A stretch of DNA of 64,000 bases from Candidatus Omnitrophota bacterium (GTDB taxonomy: Bacteria > Omnitrophota > Gorgyraeia > JAUYCX01): the NCBI GenBank assembly GCA_030692045.1, contig JAUYCX010000045.1:62001-126000 (forward strand). Reading direction: 5' to 3'. The translations under genes were made by a program, and so were the position numbers. The notes under the pieces were generated by a model. That model was not told the DNA's origin and searched no databases. It saw only the letters and a program-made list of their open reading frames with translations. Position 1 is the stretch's first letter. Every line of letters begins with the position of its first letter. Below are positions 26,233-35,137 of the stretch, one piece after another.

Positions 26233-27108
26233 TTAGTAGACCAATTTATTTAACGAATACTCAATTATCCCCTGAGCCCCAGCTTCTTTAAGCTTAGGGA
26301 TAAGAGAACGCACGATTCTTTCGTCAATCACAGTCTCTATTGCCAGCCAGCCTTCTTTACTTAGTTTTGAAACTGTGGGATTCTTTAAAGAGGGTAGAAG
26401 TTTTAACACGCTGTTTAAGTTTTTACAATTAACATTCATCTTCAAGCCCACCATATTATCCGCGGCAATTGCACCTTTAAGCAGAATAATGATTTGCTTC
26501 ATCTTCCTATTCTTCCAAGAATCCTTAAATGACTTTTTATTTGCCACAAATTTAGTGGTAGACTGGCAAATGGTCTCAATAATTCTTAACTTATTGGCTT
26601 TAAGGCTCGTACCGGTCTCAGTCAATTCCACAATTGCATCTACTAATCCGGTTGCCACCTTTGCTTCGGTTGCCCCCCAGCTAAACTCAACATCTGCTAT
26701 AACCTTCCTTTTCAAAAGAAAGTCTTTTGTCACATTAACTAACTCTGTGGCGATACGCTTGCCTCGTAAGTTCTTAATTGATTTGATATTTGAATCTTCA
26801 GGCACAGCCAAAACCCACCTCACAGGCATAAGGCTTTGCTTGCCATAAACCAAATCAGCAACCCTTACAACATCTGATTTATTTTCCCTAACCCAATCCT
26901 CGCCGGTAATTCCACAATCCAAAACTCCTTCTTCAACATAGCGAGAAATCTCCTGTGCCCGCAGCAGAACTGGCTCAATCTCTGCGTCGTCAATATAAGG
27001 AAAATATGAACGCTCAGAAATGGCAATATTAAAACCTGCGCGCTTGAAGTTTCTCAACGTTGCTTCTTGAAGGCTGCCTTTAGGCAAGCCCAATTTTAAT
27101 TTTGGCAT
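26233..27108 (-). CDS. hisG: ATP phosphoribosyltransferase HisG (long form)
   Basis: HisG joins PRPP and ATP in the first step of histidine synthesis. The 291-aa protein is the long form: catalytic domains (1-210) with [20 protein letters not shown] and [13 protein letters not shown], and a C-terminal ACT-like regulatory domain (about 215-290) that normally binds histidine. No other his genes are nearby. Upstream are an AAGGA site and a plausible promoter. Confidence 0.95.
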   Translation of the reverse strand: MPKLKLGLPKGSLQEATLRNFKRAGFNIAISERSYFPYIDDAEIEPVLLRAQEISRYVEEGVLDCGITGEDWVRENKSDVVRVADLVYGKQSLMPVRWVLAVPEDSNIKSIKNLRGKRIATELVNVTKDFLLKRKVIADVEFSWGATEAKVATGLVDAIVELTETGTSLKANKLRIIETICQSTTKFVANKKSFKDSWKNRKMKQIIILLKGAIAADNMVGLKMNVNCKNLNSVLKLLPSLKNPTVSKLSKEGWLAIETVIDERIVRSLIPKLKEAGAQGIIEYSLNKLVY

Positions 27109-27153
27109 ATGATTTCCTTCTTTCTATTTACCTTTGATTAATCAGCGGAAAAT

Positions 27154-27182
27154 ATTATACAATTTTACTATCGGAAAGTAAA
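27154..27182 (-). promoter_or_regulatory. Candidate promoter for hisG
   Basis: On the minus strand TTTACT (27177-27182, 4 of 6 consensus) and a perfect TATAAT (27154-27159) are 17 bp apart. Predicted +1 is near 27147, giving a leader of about 39 nt with AAGGA before the ATG. Confidence 0.6.
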
Positions 27183-27206
27183 GAAAAATATCCTGTGACA
27201 TTTAAG

Positions 27207-27923
27207 CTAAACATATATTTTAGGAAGGCAGCGTTTATGTAAAGAATTCTTAATCAGGCGCTTAATTTTAAAAAACCTGTCTTTGGCGCTAACCTGCGGT
27301 GCTTTGTGCTCTAAACACCAAAGCACCTGGTCTAATTCAGCATAACTAACACCCAATTCCTTTTCGTCAGTCTGTCCCTGCCACAAGCCAGCGCTGGGAG
27401 GTTTGTCAATTATCCTTTTAAGGATACCTAATTTAAAAGCTAATTCCCTAACCTCTGTTTTAAGAAAATTTCCTAAAGGAACAATATCACAAGCTCCATC
27501 GCCATATTTGGTAAAATAACCCACGCTCAACTCGGTTTTATTACTAGTTCCACAAACCAGAAAATTTAATTTGTTGGCAAAATAATAAATTACTGCCATC
27601 CGAAGTCGAGCCTTTAAATTACCAAGGCATCTTTTATTTGCTTTTGGTAAAAGTAATTTGAGCTTCTCATAAACAGGGGTTAAATCAATATACTTGGTAT
27701 TGAGCTCAAACTTTTTAGAAAGTAACTTAACATCAGCCCTATCCTGTCGTGAACTATTACAAGAGAGAAATAAACATAAATGTTTATTTCTAAAGGCCTG
27801 TTTAGCCAAAACCGCCACAACCGCCGAATCAACGCCACCGCTCAAACCAAAAACTACTCCTTTTGCTTTAGCCAATTTGACCTGTTTTTTAAGCCAATTT
27901 ATAATGCGAGTGTATTTTTGCAT
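27207..27923 (-). CDS. nadE: NAD synthetase (ammonia type)
   Basis: NadE amidates nicotinic acid adenine dinucleotide to NAD. The 238-aa protein has the PP-loop GLSGGVDSAVVAVLA (SGGVDS at 28-33), CGTSNKTELSVGYFTKYGDG with the following DIVPLGNFLKTEVREL, and PSAGLWQGQTDEKELG. No glutaminase domain is fused, so it uses ammonia or a separate donor. It lies 2 bp after the ExeA-like gene. Confidence 0.94.
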   Translation of the reverse strand: MQKYTRIINWLKKQVKLAKAKGVVFGLSGGVDSAVVAVLAKQAFRNKHLCLFLSCNSSRQDRADVKLLSKKFELNTKYIDLTPVYEKLKLLLPKANKRCLGNLKARLRMAVIYYFANKLNFLVCGTSNKTELSVGYFTKYGDGACDIVPLGNFLKTEVRELAFKLGILKRIIDKPPSAGLWQGQTDEKELGVSYAELDQVLWCLEHKAPQVSAKDRFFKIKRLIKNSLHKRCLPKIYV

Positions 27924-27925
27924 AC

Positions 27926-28744
27926 CTATATCCCCTCTAAATCTTTAGTTACTTCGGAAATTATCCCTCCCTCAATCAAATGAACCTTTCTGCCAAAGCC
28001 AGTTAGAAGCGCCAAATCACAGATATGATTTATTCTTCTGGGGATCCCTCCAGATTTATCATAAATTAAATGCATTGCCTCTTCAGAAAAAATCTGCTTT
28101 TGTGACCCTACAACCTCTAAACGATGCTGTATATATTTCTTAGTATCTTCCAAATTCATACTGGTTAAATGACAACGAATGGCTATGCGCTGTGAAAGCT
28201 GCTTATTTGAGTCCACGGTATCCTTTAATTCTGGCTGGCCTAAAAGAAGTAGGGTTAAAAGAAACTTGTTTTCTGTCTGAAAATTAAGCAGCAGCCTTAA
28301 ACCCTCCCAAACTCTTTTATCTTCAATAACATGCGCCTCATCAATTATAACAACTGTATTCTTGCCATCCTTCATGTTATTTTCTAAGATCGTGCCTATT
28401 GAATCTAAAACCACATTTGCTAAGACCTCGGTCTTTTTTAAAGGAAGGTCGTGAGCACCCAATCCATGGGCAACTGCCATTACCAACTCTAAATATTCCA
28501 TTTGCGGATTGGTAATAAATGCCACCCGATAAACATCCTTGCCTAACTCGCGCAGAATTGTCCTTCCTAAAAGTGTTTTTCCGCAGCCAAAAACACCTGT
28601 CAGCATGGCCGCCCCTTTTTGCTCCTTAACTGCATACAAAAGCCGATAGAGGCCTTCTTCGTGCTGACTAGAATGATAGAGAAAACTCGGGTCAGGCGTA
28701 TTTTCAAACGGCTTATCAGTTATTTTCCAATATTCTTCATACAT
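27926..28744 (-). CDS. ExeA/GspA-like AAA ATPase (PEP-CTERM-locus type)
   Basis: This 272-aa AAA ATPase begins YEEYWKITDKPFENTPDPSF, has Walker A TGVFGCGKT (about residues 49-57), Walker B VVIIDEAHVI (about 131-140), and the sensor region with LLLLGQPELKD. The arrangement matches the ExeA/MshM group, including the ATPase of exosortase/EPS loci. It lacks the peptidoglycan-binding domain of full ExeA. Its position next to the glycan locus suggests a role in export or assembly; this is inference. Confidence 0.82.
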   Translation of the reverse strand: MYEEYWKITDKPFENTPDPSFLYHSSQHEEGLYRLLYAVKEQKGAAMLTGVFGCGKTLLGRTILRELGKDVYRVAFITNPQMEYLELVMAVAHGLGAHDLPLKKTEVLANVVLDSIGTILENNMKDGKNTVVIIDEAHVIEDKRVWEGLRLLLNFQTENKFLLTLLLLGQPELKDTVDSNKQLSQRIAIRCHLTSMNLEDTKKYIQHRLEVVGSQKQIFSEEAMHLIYDKSGGIPRRINHICDLALLTGFGRKVHLIEGGIISEVTKDLEGI

Positions 28745-28754
28745 CTTGTTTATT

Positions 28755-28782
28755 ATTATAGAAGAAAATCAAGGTTTAGCAA
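28755..28782 (-). promoter_or_regulatory. Weak candidate promoter for the ExeA-like gene
   Basis: On the minus strand TTGCTA (28777-28782) and a perfect TATAAT (28755-28760) are 16 bp apart. The -10 box is 10 nt from the ATG at 28744, the same short spacing seen at lpxA and bamA. No Shine-Dalgarno is visible. Confidence 0.5.
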
Positions 28783-28799
28783 ATCAATAATTAATGTTT

Positions 28800-30347
28800 C
28801 TAGTCCTTAGAACTAACAATTATAGGATTAGTCAGAATTAAGCACTCATCCTTATAAATTTGCAGACGGTAAAAAGACTTTTTATAAGCCGTATATCCAT
28901 TATCTTTAAAGTTAATTGCAATTTTATTTGTTTTAGGGTTAAATTCTTTAATTACCTCGCCATCTCTAATCAATTTGATAGAAGTTTGCGCGGTTAACTC
29001 TTTTGCGAAACTTGCCTTTATTAATATCTGCGGAGCTTTAGATATCTTTAAATCTTCTCCCATAAAAGCAATTTTTTCTTTAGTTTCATCCATAACGCAA
29101 AACTTATCCAAGGAAAAATCATTTTTTTGCCGGTTAAGCTTTGCATACATCCTGCCCTGTCTTAGAGCTTCAAGCACTGCCTGCTGATTAAAATCCTTTA
29201 ACAACAAAACCGTCTCTATCCCGTCAATATGCCAAGTTTCTTTTGTTCCATCCCAACCAACTTCACCAAAAATCCACACCGGCGTTTTTCTTCTACCCTC
29301 ACAATAGTCATTAAGTAACCTATCCCATAGGTCTTGGGGATTTGTTGCAGTATAATTATCAAAATAAATTCCAGCAAAACCTGTGTAGTTAAAACTCTTC
29401 CGAAGATCATCTTTGTAACTTAATGTAATAACCCGTGCTCCTAAAAATTGGCTTGAATAGTTTGTTTCAGGACGCAGCCAAAAAATAAGACCATTTCTTT
29501 TTGTTACATAATCAATTAAATACTGATAAGGCTTAATACCTTGATTACCTCGGTACTGGTTGTAAGGAGAAATGGGAAATCTAAAAATACCTAAACATAA
29601 AACTATCCCTAAAAAAATCAAGAAAATCCCTAACCCTCTAAACGGACTTGTTAAATCAGAATATACTTGGCCTGCGAAGGAAAAATGCTTTTTTCTTCTA
29701 AACCTTTTTAAGAAGAATCCCAAAGCCACTAAGCCCATAGGCCAGAAATCTAACAAATTTCTAAAATTTCTTGGTATCAAAGAATAGTTCCCTACAATTG
29801 GAAGATAGCGATAATCATTAATATTATTTAATCCTAAAACCAAAAATTTCTCATGCCAATTATAAAGGGTTAGGGTATTATTCAAATAGCTTCCCTTCCA
29901 ATAATAAAATGGCGCAACCTCCATTCCGGGAATAACGAGTATCTCGGGGTTGCGGCTTTGAATATCTGAAATCTCTTTGAAATATTTTCTAACCCCAAAC
30001 GAGATGACAGAGTCTTCCTCATGTTTTCTTCTAATAATCCTTTCAAATGGCGCAAGACCATATTCCCAGCGCCTTAAGGCGCAATCGGTAATAACCACAA
30101 CCTTAATGCCTTTTTCTTTTGCCAATTTTACAATCTCTGCGATGGAAAGCTTTCCGTCGCTGATATTTGATTGCACATGAATAACAGATGAGACATTTTC
30201 GTATTGCTCTTGCGCTTGTACTTCAGAAGAAATTACAATACACAATAAACAAATTATCCCGATGAAGCAACTTTTTAAGCAAATCTTCGGGAGAATTTGG
30301 AAATTGGAATTTGGAATTTCGTTTTTTTGCATTTTAGTGATGCTCAT
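28800..30347 (-). CDS. PHP-like domain membrane protein with degenerate metal site
   Basis: This 515-aa protein has a hydrophobic N-terminal segment (about residues 26-46, signal or anchor), a PHP-like core beginning SSVIHVQSNISDGKLSIAEI (about 54-73) with VVVITDCALRRWEYG, two membrane segments (about 195-213 and 232-253), and a C-terminal periplasmic-type domain. Standard PHP enzymes have HxH and ITDH; here they read HxQ and ITDC, so metal binding and catalysis are doubtful. It overlaps the upstream transferase gene by 4 bp. Residues 8-17 are encoded by AAATTCC-type repeats. Function unknown. Confidence 0.7.
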   Translation of the reverse strand: MSITKMQKNEIPNSNFQILPKICLKSCFIGIICLLCIVISSEVQAQEQYENVSSVIHVQSNISDGKLSIAEIVKLAKEKGIKVVVITDCALRRWEYGLAPFERIIRRKHEEDSVISFGVRKYFKEISDIQSRNPEILVIPGMEVAPFYYWKGSYLNNTLTLYNWHEKFLVLGLNNINDYRYLPIVGNYSLIPRNFRNLLDFWPMGLVALGFFLKRFRRKKHFSFAGQVYSDLTSPFRGLGIFLIFLGIVLCLGIFRFPISPYNQYRGNQGIKPYQYLIDYVTKRNGLIFWLRPETNYSSQFLGARVITLSYKDDLRKSFNYTGFAGIYFDNYTATNPQDLWDRLLNDYCEGRRKTPVWIFGEVGWDGTKETWHIDGIETVLLLKDFNQQAVLEALRQGRMYAKLNRQKNDFSLDKFCVMDETKEKIAFMGEDLKISKAPQILIKASFAKELTAQTSIKLIRDGEVIKEFNPKTNKIAINFKDNGYTAYKKSFYRLQIYKDECLILTNPIIVSSKD

Positions 30348-31420
30348 TCTTTGGATTTCATTTTGTGGAGCAATTTTAGCCTCTGTTCTAAAAAAGCGAT
30401 TGCCTGCATACCTGAGAATACTCCCATGCCTAAAAGGATTAACAAGATAAATGCGTATTCAACAGGAATTAGCACAAATAAATAAGAAATGATTGCAAAA
30501 TATATTCCCATAAAATAAAGCACTAAAACCACATGCCTATGCGTTATGCCCATGTCCAAAAGCCGGTAATGTATGTGTTTTCTATCAGCTTGAAAAATTC
30601 CTACCCTCTTAACTACCCGGCGCAGAACCGAAAGTATGACATCGTAGATAGGTACGCCTAACGCTGTTATGGGAATTAGTAAGGCAGCGGTTACTGCCAT
30701 TTTGTTAATGCCTTGAATTGAAACTACACTTAAAATAAATCCCAAAAACATGCTCCCGCAATCTCCCATAAAAATCTTGGCAGGATGAAAATTATACCTT
30801 AAAAATCCCAACGTTGAACCAATCAAAGCAATGATTATAAAGATAGAACCTATATCATATTTTAGTATTGCAATTGCCAATAACGAAAGAGAAGATATGA
30901 TTGTAAGGCCTGCCGCAAGACCGTCTAAACCATCAATAAGATTAACCGCATTTACCATAACCAGCGTCCAGACCACACTTATGAACATGCTTACTGGCAG
31001 TATTAATTTTATCTCTCCGCCAAAGGGATTGGTTATGGACTCAATTCTAACACCCGCATTAAATAAAACCAAAGCCACAATTATCTGGCCTAAAAATTTT
31101 ACTTCTGGCCTAATATCAATCGTATCATGAAAAATTCCCAAAATAATAATTAAGAATCCCCCCAAAAACACCCCCGGCATATATGCTTGGAAATCTGCTC
31201 TAAATTGAGGATTTATTCTTAAGGCAATTATCAGCGCAAAATTAAATGCCAGATAAAGAACAATGCCCCCTAAAGTGGGCAAAGGTTTTGTATGAATTTT
31301 TCTTTTATCTGGCTTATCTAGGATTTTATGCCGTTGGGCTATTTTTATAAACCAAGGCGTAAGAAAGAAAACCGCTGAATATGAAATAACAAATATTAAA
31401 AAAAGCTGTTTTATAAACAT
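30344..31420 (-). CDS. WecA/TagO-type undecaprenyl-phosphate sugar-1-phosphate transferase
   Basis: This 358-aa polytopic membrane protein (about 10-11 segments) belongs to the MraY/WecA family, which links a sugar phosphate to undecaprenyl phosphate and starts a surface glycan. Motifs are KPDKRKIHTKPLPTLGG at the N-terminus, VNAVNLIDGLDGLAAG, the Mg-binding MGDCGSMFLGF, and the cytoplasmic DRKHIHYRLLDMG. It is probably the initiating enzyme of the locus. The HIH motif suggests a WecA/TagO-like HexNAc-1-P transferase rather than MraY. Confidence 0.9.
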   Translation of the reverse strand: MFIKQLFLIFVISYSAVFFLTPWFIKIAQRHKILDKPDKRKIHTKPLPTLGGIVLYLAFNFALIIALRINPQFRADFQAYMPGVFLGGFLIIILGIFHDTIDIRPEVKFLGQIIVALVLFNAGVRIESITNPFGGEIKLILPVSMFISVVWTLVMVNAVNLIDGLDGLAAGLTIISSLSLLAIAILKYDIGSIFIIIALIGSTLGFLRYNFHPAKIFMGDCGSMFLGFILSVVSIQGINKMAVTAALLIPITALGVPIYDVILSVLRRVVKRVGIFQADRKHIHYRLLDMGITHRHVVLVLYFMGIYFAIISYLFVLIPVEYAFILLILLGMGVFSGMQAIAFLEQRLKLLHKMKSKE

Positions 31421-31430
31421 CTTATCCTCC

Positions 31431-32075
31431 CTAGATTTTAACTATCACAAAATAATCCCTACCTATATTTCTAATTGAAAATTCATCAAAACCGCTTTGT
31501 TTAAGAATTTTCTCTAAATCTAATCTGCTATAAAAATAAACAGGGCAATCTAAGATTTTAAGACGAAGTCGGCGAATGATATTTCGTAAATGCCACTTTG
31601 CTGGAAAACTAAGAATTGCCCTCTCAATTGTAAGATTTTTTATTTTTTTTAAATATTCTATTGGCTCTTTAATATAATCAAAAAAGCCAATCGCTAAACA
31701 TATATCAAACTTATCATTAAAATTATAATCAATAAAATCGCCATAAATAAAAACGCACAAATTGTCTGCGCCTTTATCTTTTGAAAACCCCGTTGCTGTA
31801 TTAAGCATTTCTTGAGAGAAATCAATTCCGTAAACAAATGCGCCTTTTTGTGCCAGAGTTACGCTATACCTTCCAGTTCCACAGCCAATATCTAAAATCT
31901 TTTTATTTCTTATATTATCTAACTCTCTGCACGTTAATTCAAAACGCCTTTCAACAGACTTTCTGAAGATAAAATCCAATACCTTCCAAACTAATTTCTT
32001 TTTTGTATCATAAATGGAGTCGAATTTATTTACCCTTTTATCAAAAAACCTTTTTACTTTATTAGTCTCTCTCAA
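31431..32075 (-). CDS. SAM-dependent class I methyltransferase
   Basis: This 214-aa protein has the SAM-binding motif KILDIGCGTGRYSVTLAQKG (about residues 54-73) followed by VYGIDFSQEML and FDICLAIGFFDYIKEP. The substrate is not predictable; location in the glycan locus suggests a sugar, lipid or polyketide-type intermediate. It overlaps the deacetylase gene by 14 bp. Confidence 0.85.
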   Translation of the reverse strand: MRETNKVKRFFDKRVNKFDSIYDTKKKLVWKVLDFIFRKSVERRFELTCRELDNIRNKKILDIGCGTGRYSVTLAQKGAFVYGIDFSQEMLNTATGFSKDKGADNLCVFIYGDFIDYNFNDKFDICLAIGFFDYIKEPIEYLKKIKNLTIERAILSFPAKWHLRNIIRRLRLKILDCPVYFYSRLDLEKILKQSGFDEFSIRNIGRDYFVIVKI

Positions 32076-32886
32076 TGGCTAATACCTCGCTTATAGGAGC
32101 AAATCGAAAGTCAGAAAGTAACCTTTTGAATTTAGAAAGTGCTTTTTTTAAACCCACATAGTGTGTAAAACTTCTTACAAAAGGTATTTTTAGTCTGGGT
32201 TGCTTATAGTCTATTTCCCAAGGATGCAGATAAATATTAGCTGGTAAATTATTAGAGTTAAGTTTTTTTATAGCCAGTTTTATAAAGCTGTAAGGTAAAA
32301 TTCTAAAATAAGCTCCTCCGGCAACTGGAAAATTCTTTCCTAATATTCTAATTGTAGAAGGAGGAAATTCTATTAGGCCATTACGAATTTCATAAATATT
32401 TGTTTTTGCTTTAGGAATCCCGTATCGAGGATGCGTTACTGGAAATATGCTACAATCATATTTAATTCCAGCATTCCTTAAAACATCCAGTGCCCATAAA
32501 GATTCTTTTACAATGGAAAAGTCTGGTGCACGAAATCCCAAAATTTTTTTAGAAGTTATTGCGCTTAGAATCTCGATGGAATTTTTGAGGTCCCTTTCAA
32601 ATTCATCCCTTGTCTGTCTATAAACTAAAAAATGGTTGAAACTATGGCTGGCTACCTCATGGCCATATTCACTAATTTTTCTAACTAAATCGGGAAAATT
32701 CTGCGCAATAATTCCCAAAATAAAAAATGTCGCCCTCACATTATATTCCTTTAGAACTTCCAAAAGTTGTGTTGTATTTTCTATAACGCGGCTTTCAAAA
32801 ATGTGATTTTCTTTTTCAATAACGCTACTTTTAATACCGCATATATGAAACCACTCTTCAACATCAATACCTAAGGCATTAATCAT
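32062..32886 (-). CDS. Polysaccharide deacetylase, DUF3473 (exosortase-A locus type)
   Basis: This 274-aa protein is a NodB-type deacetylase with the DUF3473 C-terminus. It begins NALGIDVEEWFH (catalytic Asp/Glu at 8-10), contains the metal-binding HEVASHSFNH (H76, H81, H85), RAPDFSI and the tail NIYLHPWEIDYKQPR followed by FTHY. The same arrangement marks the deacetylase of PEP-CTERM/exosortase-A polysaccharide loci. It would remove acetyl groups from a glycan or its lipid-linked precursor. Confidence 0.9.
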   Translation of the reverse strand: MINALGIDVEEWFHICGIKSSVIEKENHIFESRVIENTTQLLEVLKEYNVRATFFILGIIAQNFPDLVRKISEYGHEVASHSFNHFLVYRQTRDEFERDLKNSIEILSAITSKKILGFRAPDFSIVKESLWALDVLRNAGIKYDCSIFPVTHPRYGIPKAKTNIYEIRNGLIEFPPSTIRILGKNFPVAGGAYFRILPYSFIKLAIKKLNSNNLPANIYLHPWEIDYKQPRLKIPFVRSFTHYVGLKKALSKFKRLLSDFRFAPISEVLAIERD

Positions 32887-34054
32887 ATTCTAATGTATTT
32901 TTTAGTAACTCTTCGTAAACTTTAATAATATCGGCAACCATCTTTTCTGAGGAGAATTTAAAACTTACAAACTCCTCTGCCGCATCAGACATCGCCTGTC
33001 TTAAACTATCATCTTTGATAAGCTTAAGCAACGCACCTGCTAAAGAAGATGCATCCTTTGTCTTTACCAAAAAAGCAGTTTTATTTTCACAGACGATATC
33101 GGGTATTCCACCAATTCTGGTTGCTACAACTGGCTTACCTGCTACCTGCGCCTCTAAAATGACGCGCCCCATCCCCTCATATAAAGATGCCAAACAAAAG
33201 ATATCAAACACCTGCAAAACCTCAGCCACATCATTGCGTATGCCAGTAAAAATAACATTTTCTCTTATACCAAGCTCTGTGGCTAAGTTCTCTAAAGATT
33301 TTCTCAATGGTCCATCACCCACAAAAGTAAATACTACATCCTTTACCTCATTTAAGACAAGTGGAACTGACTTTAAGACAAATTCATGGCCCTTTCCCTC
33401 GTCCAAACGGCCGACAATTCCTACAACAAATTTATTTTCTGGTATGCCTAATTCCTGTTTTTTTTCCGCAATATTTGAATGTAATTTAAATTTTTCAATC
33501 TCAACTCCACTGTAAATGGTAATAAATTTATCTCTACTTGCCACCTTTGCTTTGATAAATTCATCCTTAAGTGGTTCAGAAATAGTAATCAATTTGTCAG
33601 TTATTTTAGCTGCCAATTTCTCTAAAAATAAAAAAAATCTTTTTTGAAACCAATTTAAATTAGGATAGTTGAAAACACAGCTATGCAATGTATGCACAAC
33701 AATTGGTACACCACAAATTCTTGCGGCAAACCTACCTAAAATTCCTGCCTTGGAATTATGCGTGTGAACAATAGTGAATTTTTCTTGCCTAATTAAACCT
33801 ATAATCTCAAATAAGGCAAGTAAATCGTCAAAAATATTTATTTTATTTTTAAGATGGGGTAAGATTACAACCGCTAAATCTTTTTTTAGTGCCTCATCAA
33901 CAAGTGGGCCTTCAGAACCGCAGGCAAGTATGGGGATAAATTTATCTTGAGGTAATCCGGCCATACTAAGAAGCGTATTTGTACCAGACCCACCCACGAT
34001 GCCACGGGTATGAATATGTAAAACCTTAATCTGGGAATTTAGTTGTATTACCAT
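32879..34054 (-). CDS. Glycosyltransferase family 4
   Basis: This 391-aa GT-B enzyme has an N-terminal acceptor domain with VLHIHTRGIVGGSGTN, FTIVHTHNSKAGILGRFAA and a C-terminal nucleotide-sugar domain with VGIVGRLDEGKGHEF and the EX7E region ASLYEGMGRVILEAQVAG. The donor and acceptor are unknown. It overlaps the deacetylase gene by 8 bp and abuts the GT9 gene. Confidence 0.9.
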   Translation of the reverse strand: MVIQLNSQIKVLHIHTRGIVGGSGTNTLLSMAGLPQDKFIPILACGSEGPLVDEALKKDLAVVILPHLKNKINIFDDLLALFEIIGLIRQEKFTIVHTHNSKAGILGRFAARICGVPIVVHTLHSCVFNYPNLNWFQKRFFLFLEKLAAKITDKLITISEPLKDEFIKAKVASRDKFITIYSGVEIEKFKLHSNIAEKKQELGIPENKFVVGIVGRLDEGKGHEFVLKSVPLVLNEVKDVVFTFVGDGPLRKSLENLATELGIRENVIFTGIRNDVAEVLQVFDIFCLASLYEGMGRVILEAQVAGKPVVATRIGGIPDIVCENKTAFLVKTKDASSLAGALLKLIKDDSLRQAMSDAAEEFVSFKFSSEKMVADIIKVYEELLKNTLEYD

Positions 34055-35137
34055 TTAATATTTTTTAAGTTCTTTTTCAACTGACTCCATTACAAGTTCT
34101 GGACTAATATCATCAAAACAAATAAACTCCTTGCAATTATTTTTATAACAGGGTCTGCAATCAACATCCTTTTTAATTAAAGTTACATTATCTTTCATGA
34201 AGGGAAGGTTTTCCTCTGAGCTTGCTCCAATTAAAACTATTAAAGGCACTCCTAAAGCATTAGCAATATGCATTGGCCCTGTATCATTGGTTATATAAAT
34301 ACGGCACAATTTTATTAAAAGAATTAATTCGGATAATCCCAAAAGTCCAGAGGTAACAACTACATTTTCTCCTACCTCATTTTTTATTATTTGTGCCAAA
34401 TTTTTCTCGTGGATACTTCCAGTTATAACTAATTTAGCATTGTAATATTTGGTAATAAGCTTGCTAAGAATTACAAATTTCTCAATTGGCCAACGTCGAG
34501 TAAGCCTTCTCGCACCTGGATTTATTCCGATAACAAGGTTGGTTTCAGCAATTCCTTGAGAACTTAATAATTCCTTTACAGATAATTCCCTTTCTTGACT
34601 ATACCAAACTTCTAATCTTTTATCTTGGGTTGCTATTCCCAAATCCGCTAAACAATCGAGCATACATTCAACCTGATGTTTTTTAAAATTCATAGAATCC
34701 TCAATTTTAAAATCATAGAAAAAGCCTTTTCCTTCGGTATTTCTGCCGATAGTCTTTTTAGGTCTTATTAAAAATAGCATACAAAATATCTTAAACGCTC
34801 CCCAAAAAGAATAAAGGCTGTAAAGGTTAATTGCGACATCAAAGTTTCCCTTTCTTAACTTAAAAATGGTAATAAAATTTTTAAAAACGCCCTTAAAAGA
34901 AAAAACTTTCTCCAAAACAAAAATCTCATTTACATAAGCACAGTTTTGGAGTAATTCCCAATTCTGCGCCAAAATAAGAATGGTAATTTCTTTATCCGGG
35001 AATTTATTCTTAAGTGCTCTTAAAGCTGGAGATGCCATCACGCAATCGCCCAATCCAGCCAATAGAATTACCAAGATATTGTCTATCTTTTTTATAGAAA
35101 TTTCCTGCACCATAATTCTAAAATAAATAAAGCCCAA
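34055..35137 (-). CDS. Glycosyltransferase family 9 (heptosyltransferase-like)
   Basis: This 360-aa protein has the GT9 layout: NILVILLAGLGDCVMASPALRAL near the N-terminus (outline), GINPGARRLTRRWPIEKF in the middle, and NDTGPMHIANALGVPLIVLIG near the end. A terminal Cys-rich patch (DCRPCYKNNCKEFICFDDIS) matches the CxxCY block of many GT9 enzymes. It probably adds a heptose or other sugar to an LPS-core-like acceptor. The gene overlaps the 3' end of the asparagine-synthase gene by 46 bp; a second ATG at 35113 is an alternative start. Confidence 0.88.
   Translation of the reverse strand: MGFIYFRIMVQEISIKKIDNILVILLAGLGDCVMASPALRALKNKFPDKEITILILAQNWELLQNCAYVNEIFVLEKVFSFKGVFKNFITIFKLRKGNFDVAINLYSLYSFWGAFKIFCMLFLIRPKKTIGRNTEGKGFFYDFKIEDSMNFKKHQVECMLDCLADLGIATQDKRLEVWYSQERELSVKELLSSQGIAETNLVIGINPGARRLTRRWPIEKFVILSKLITKYYNAKLVITGSIHEKNLAQIIKNEVGENVVVTSGLLGLSELILLIKLCRIYITNDTGPMHIANALGVPLIVLIGASSEENLPFMKDNVTLIKKDVDCRPCYKNNCKEFICFDDISPELVMESVEKELKKY

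Noticed and set aside
32995-33515. 166-codon plus-strand ORF within the GT4 gene.
   Set aside because: Antisense shadow; its composition reflects the codon use of the real gene and no motif is seen.
34055-35137. Frameshift between the GT9 gene and asnB because of their 46-bp overlap.
   Set aside because: Both proteins are complete in their family motifs, and GT9 can start at the internal ATG at 35113; overlap alone does not need an error.
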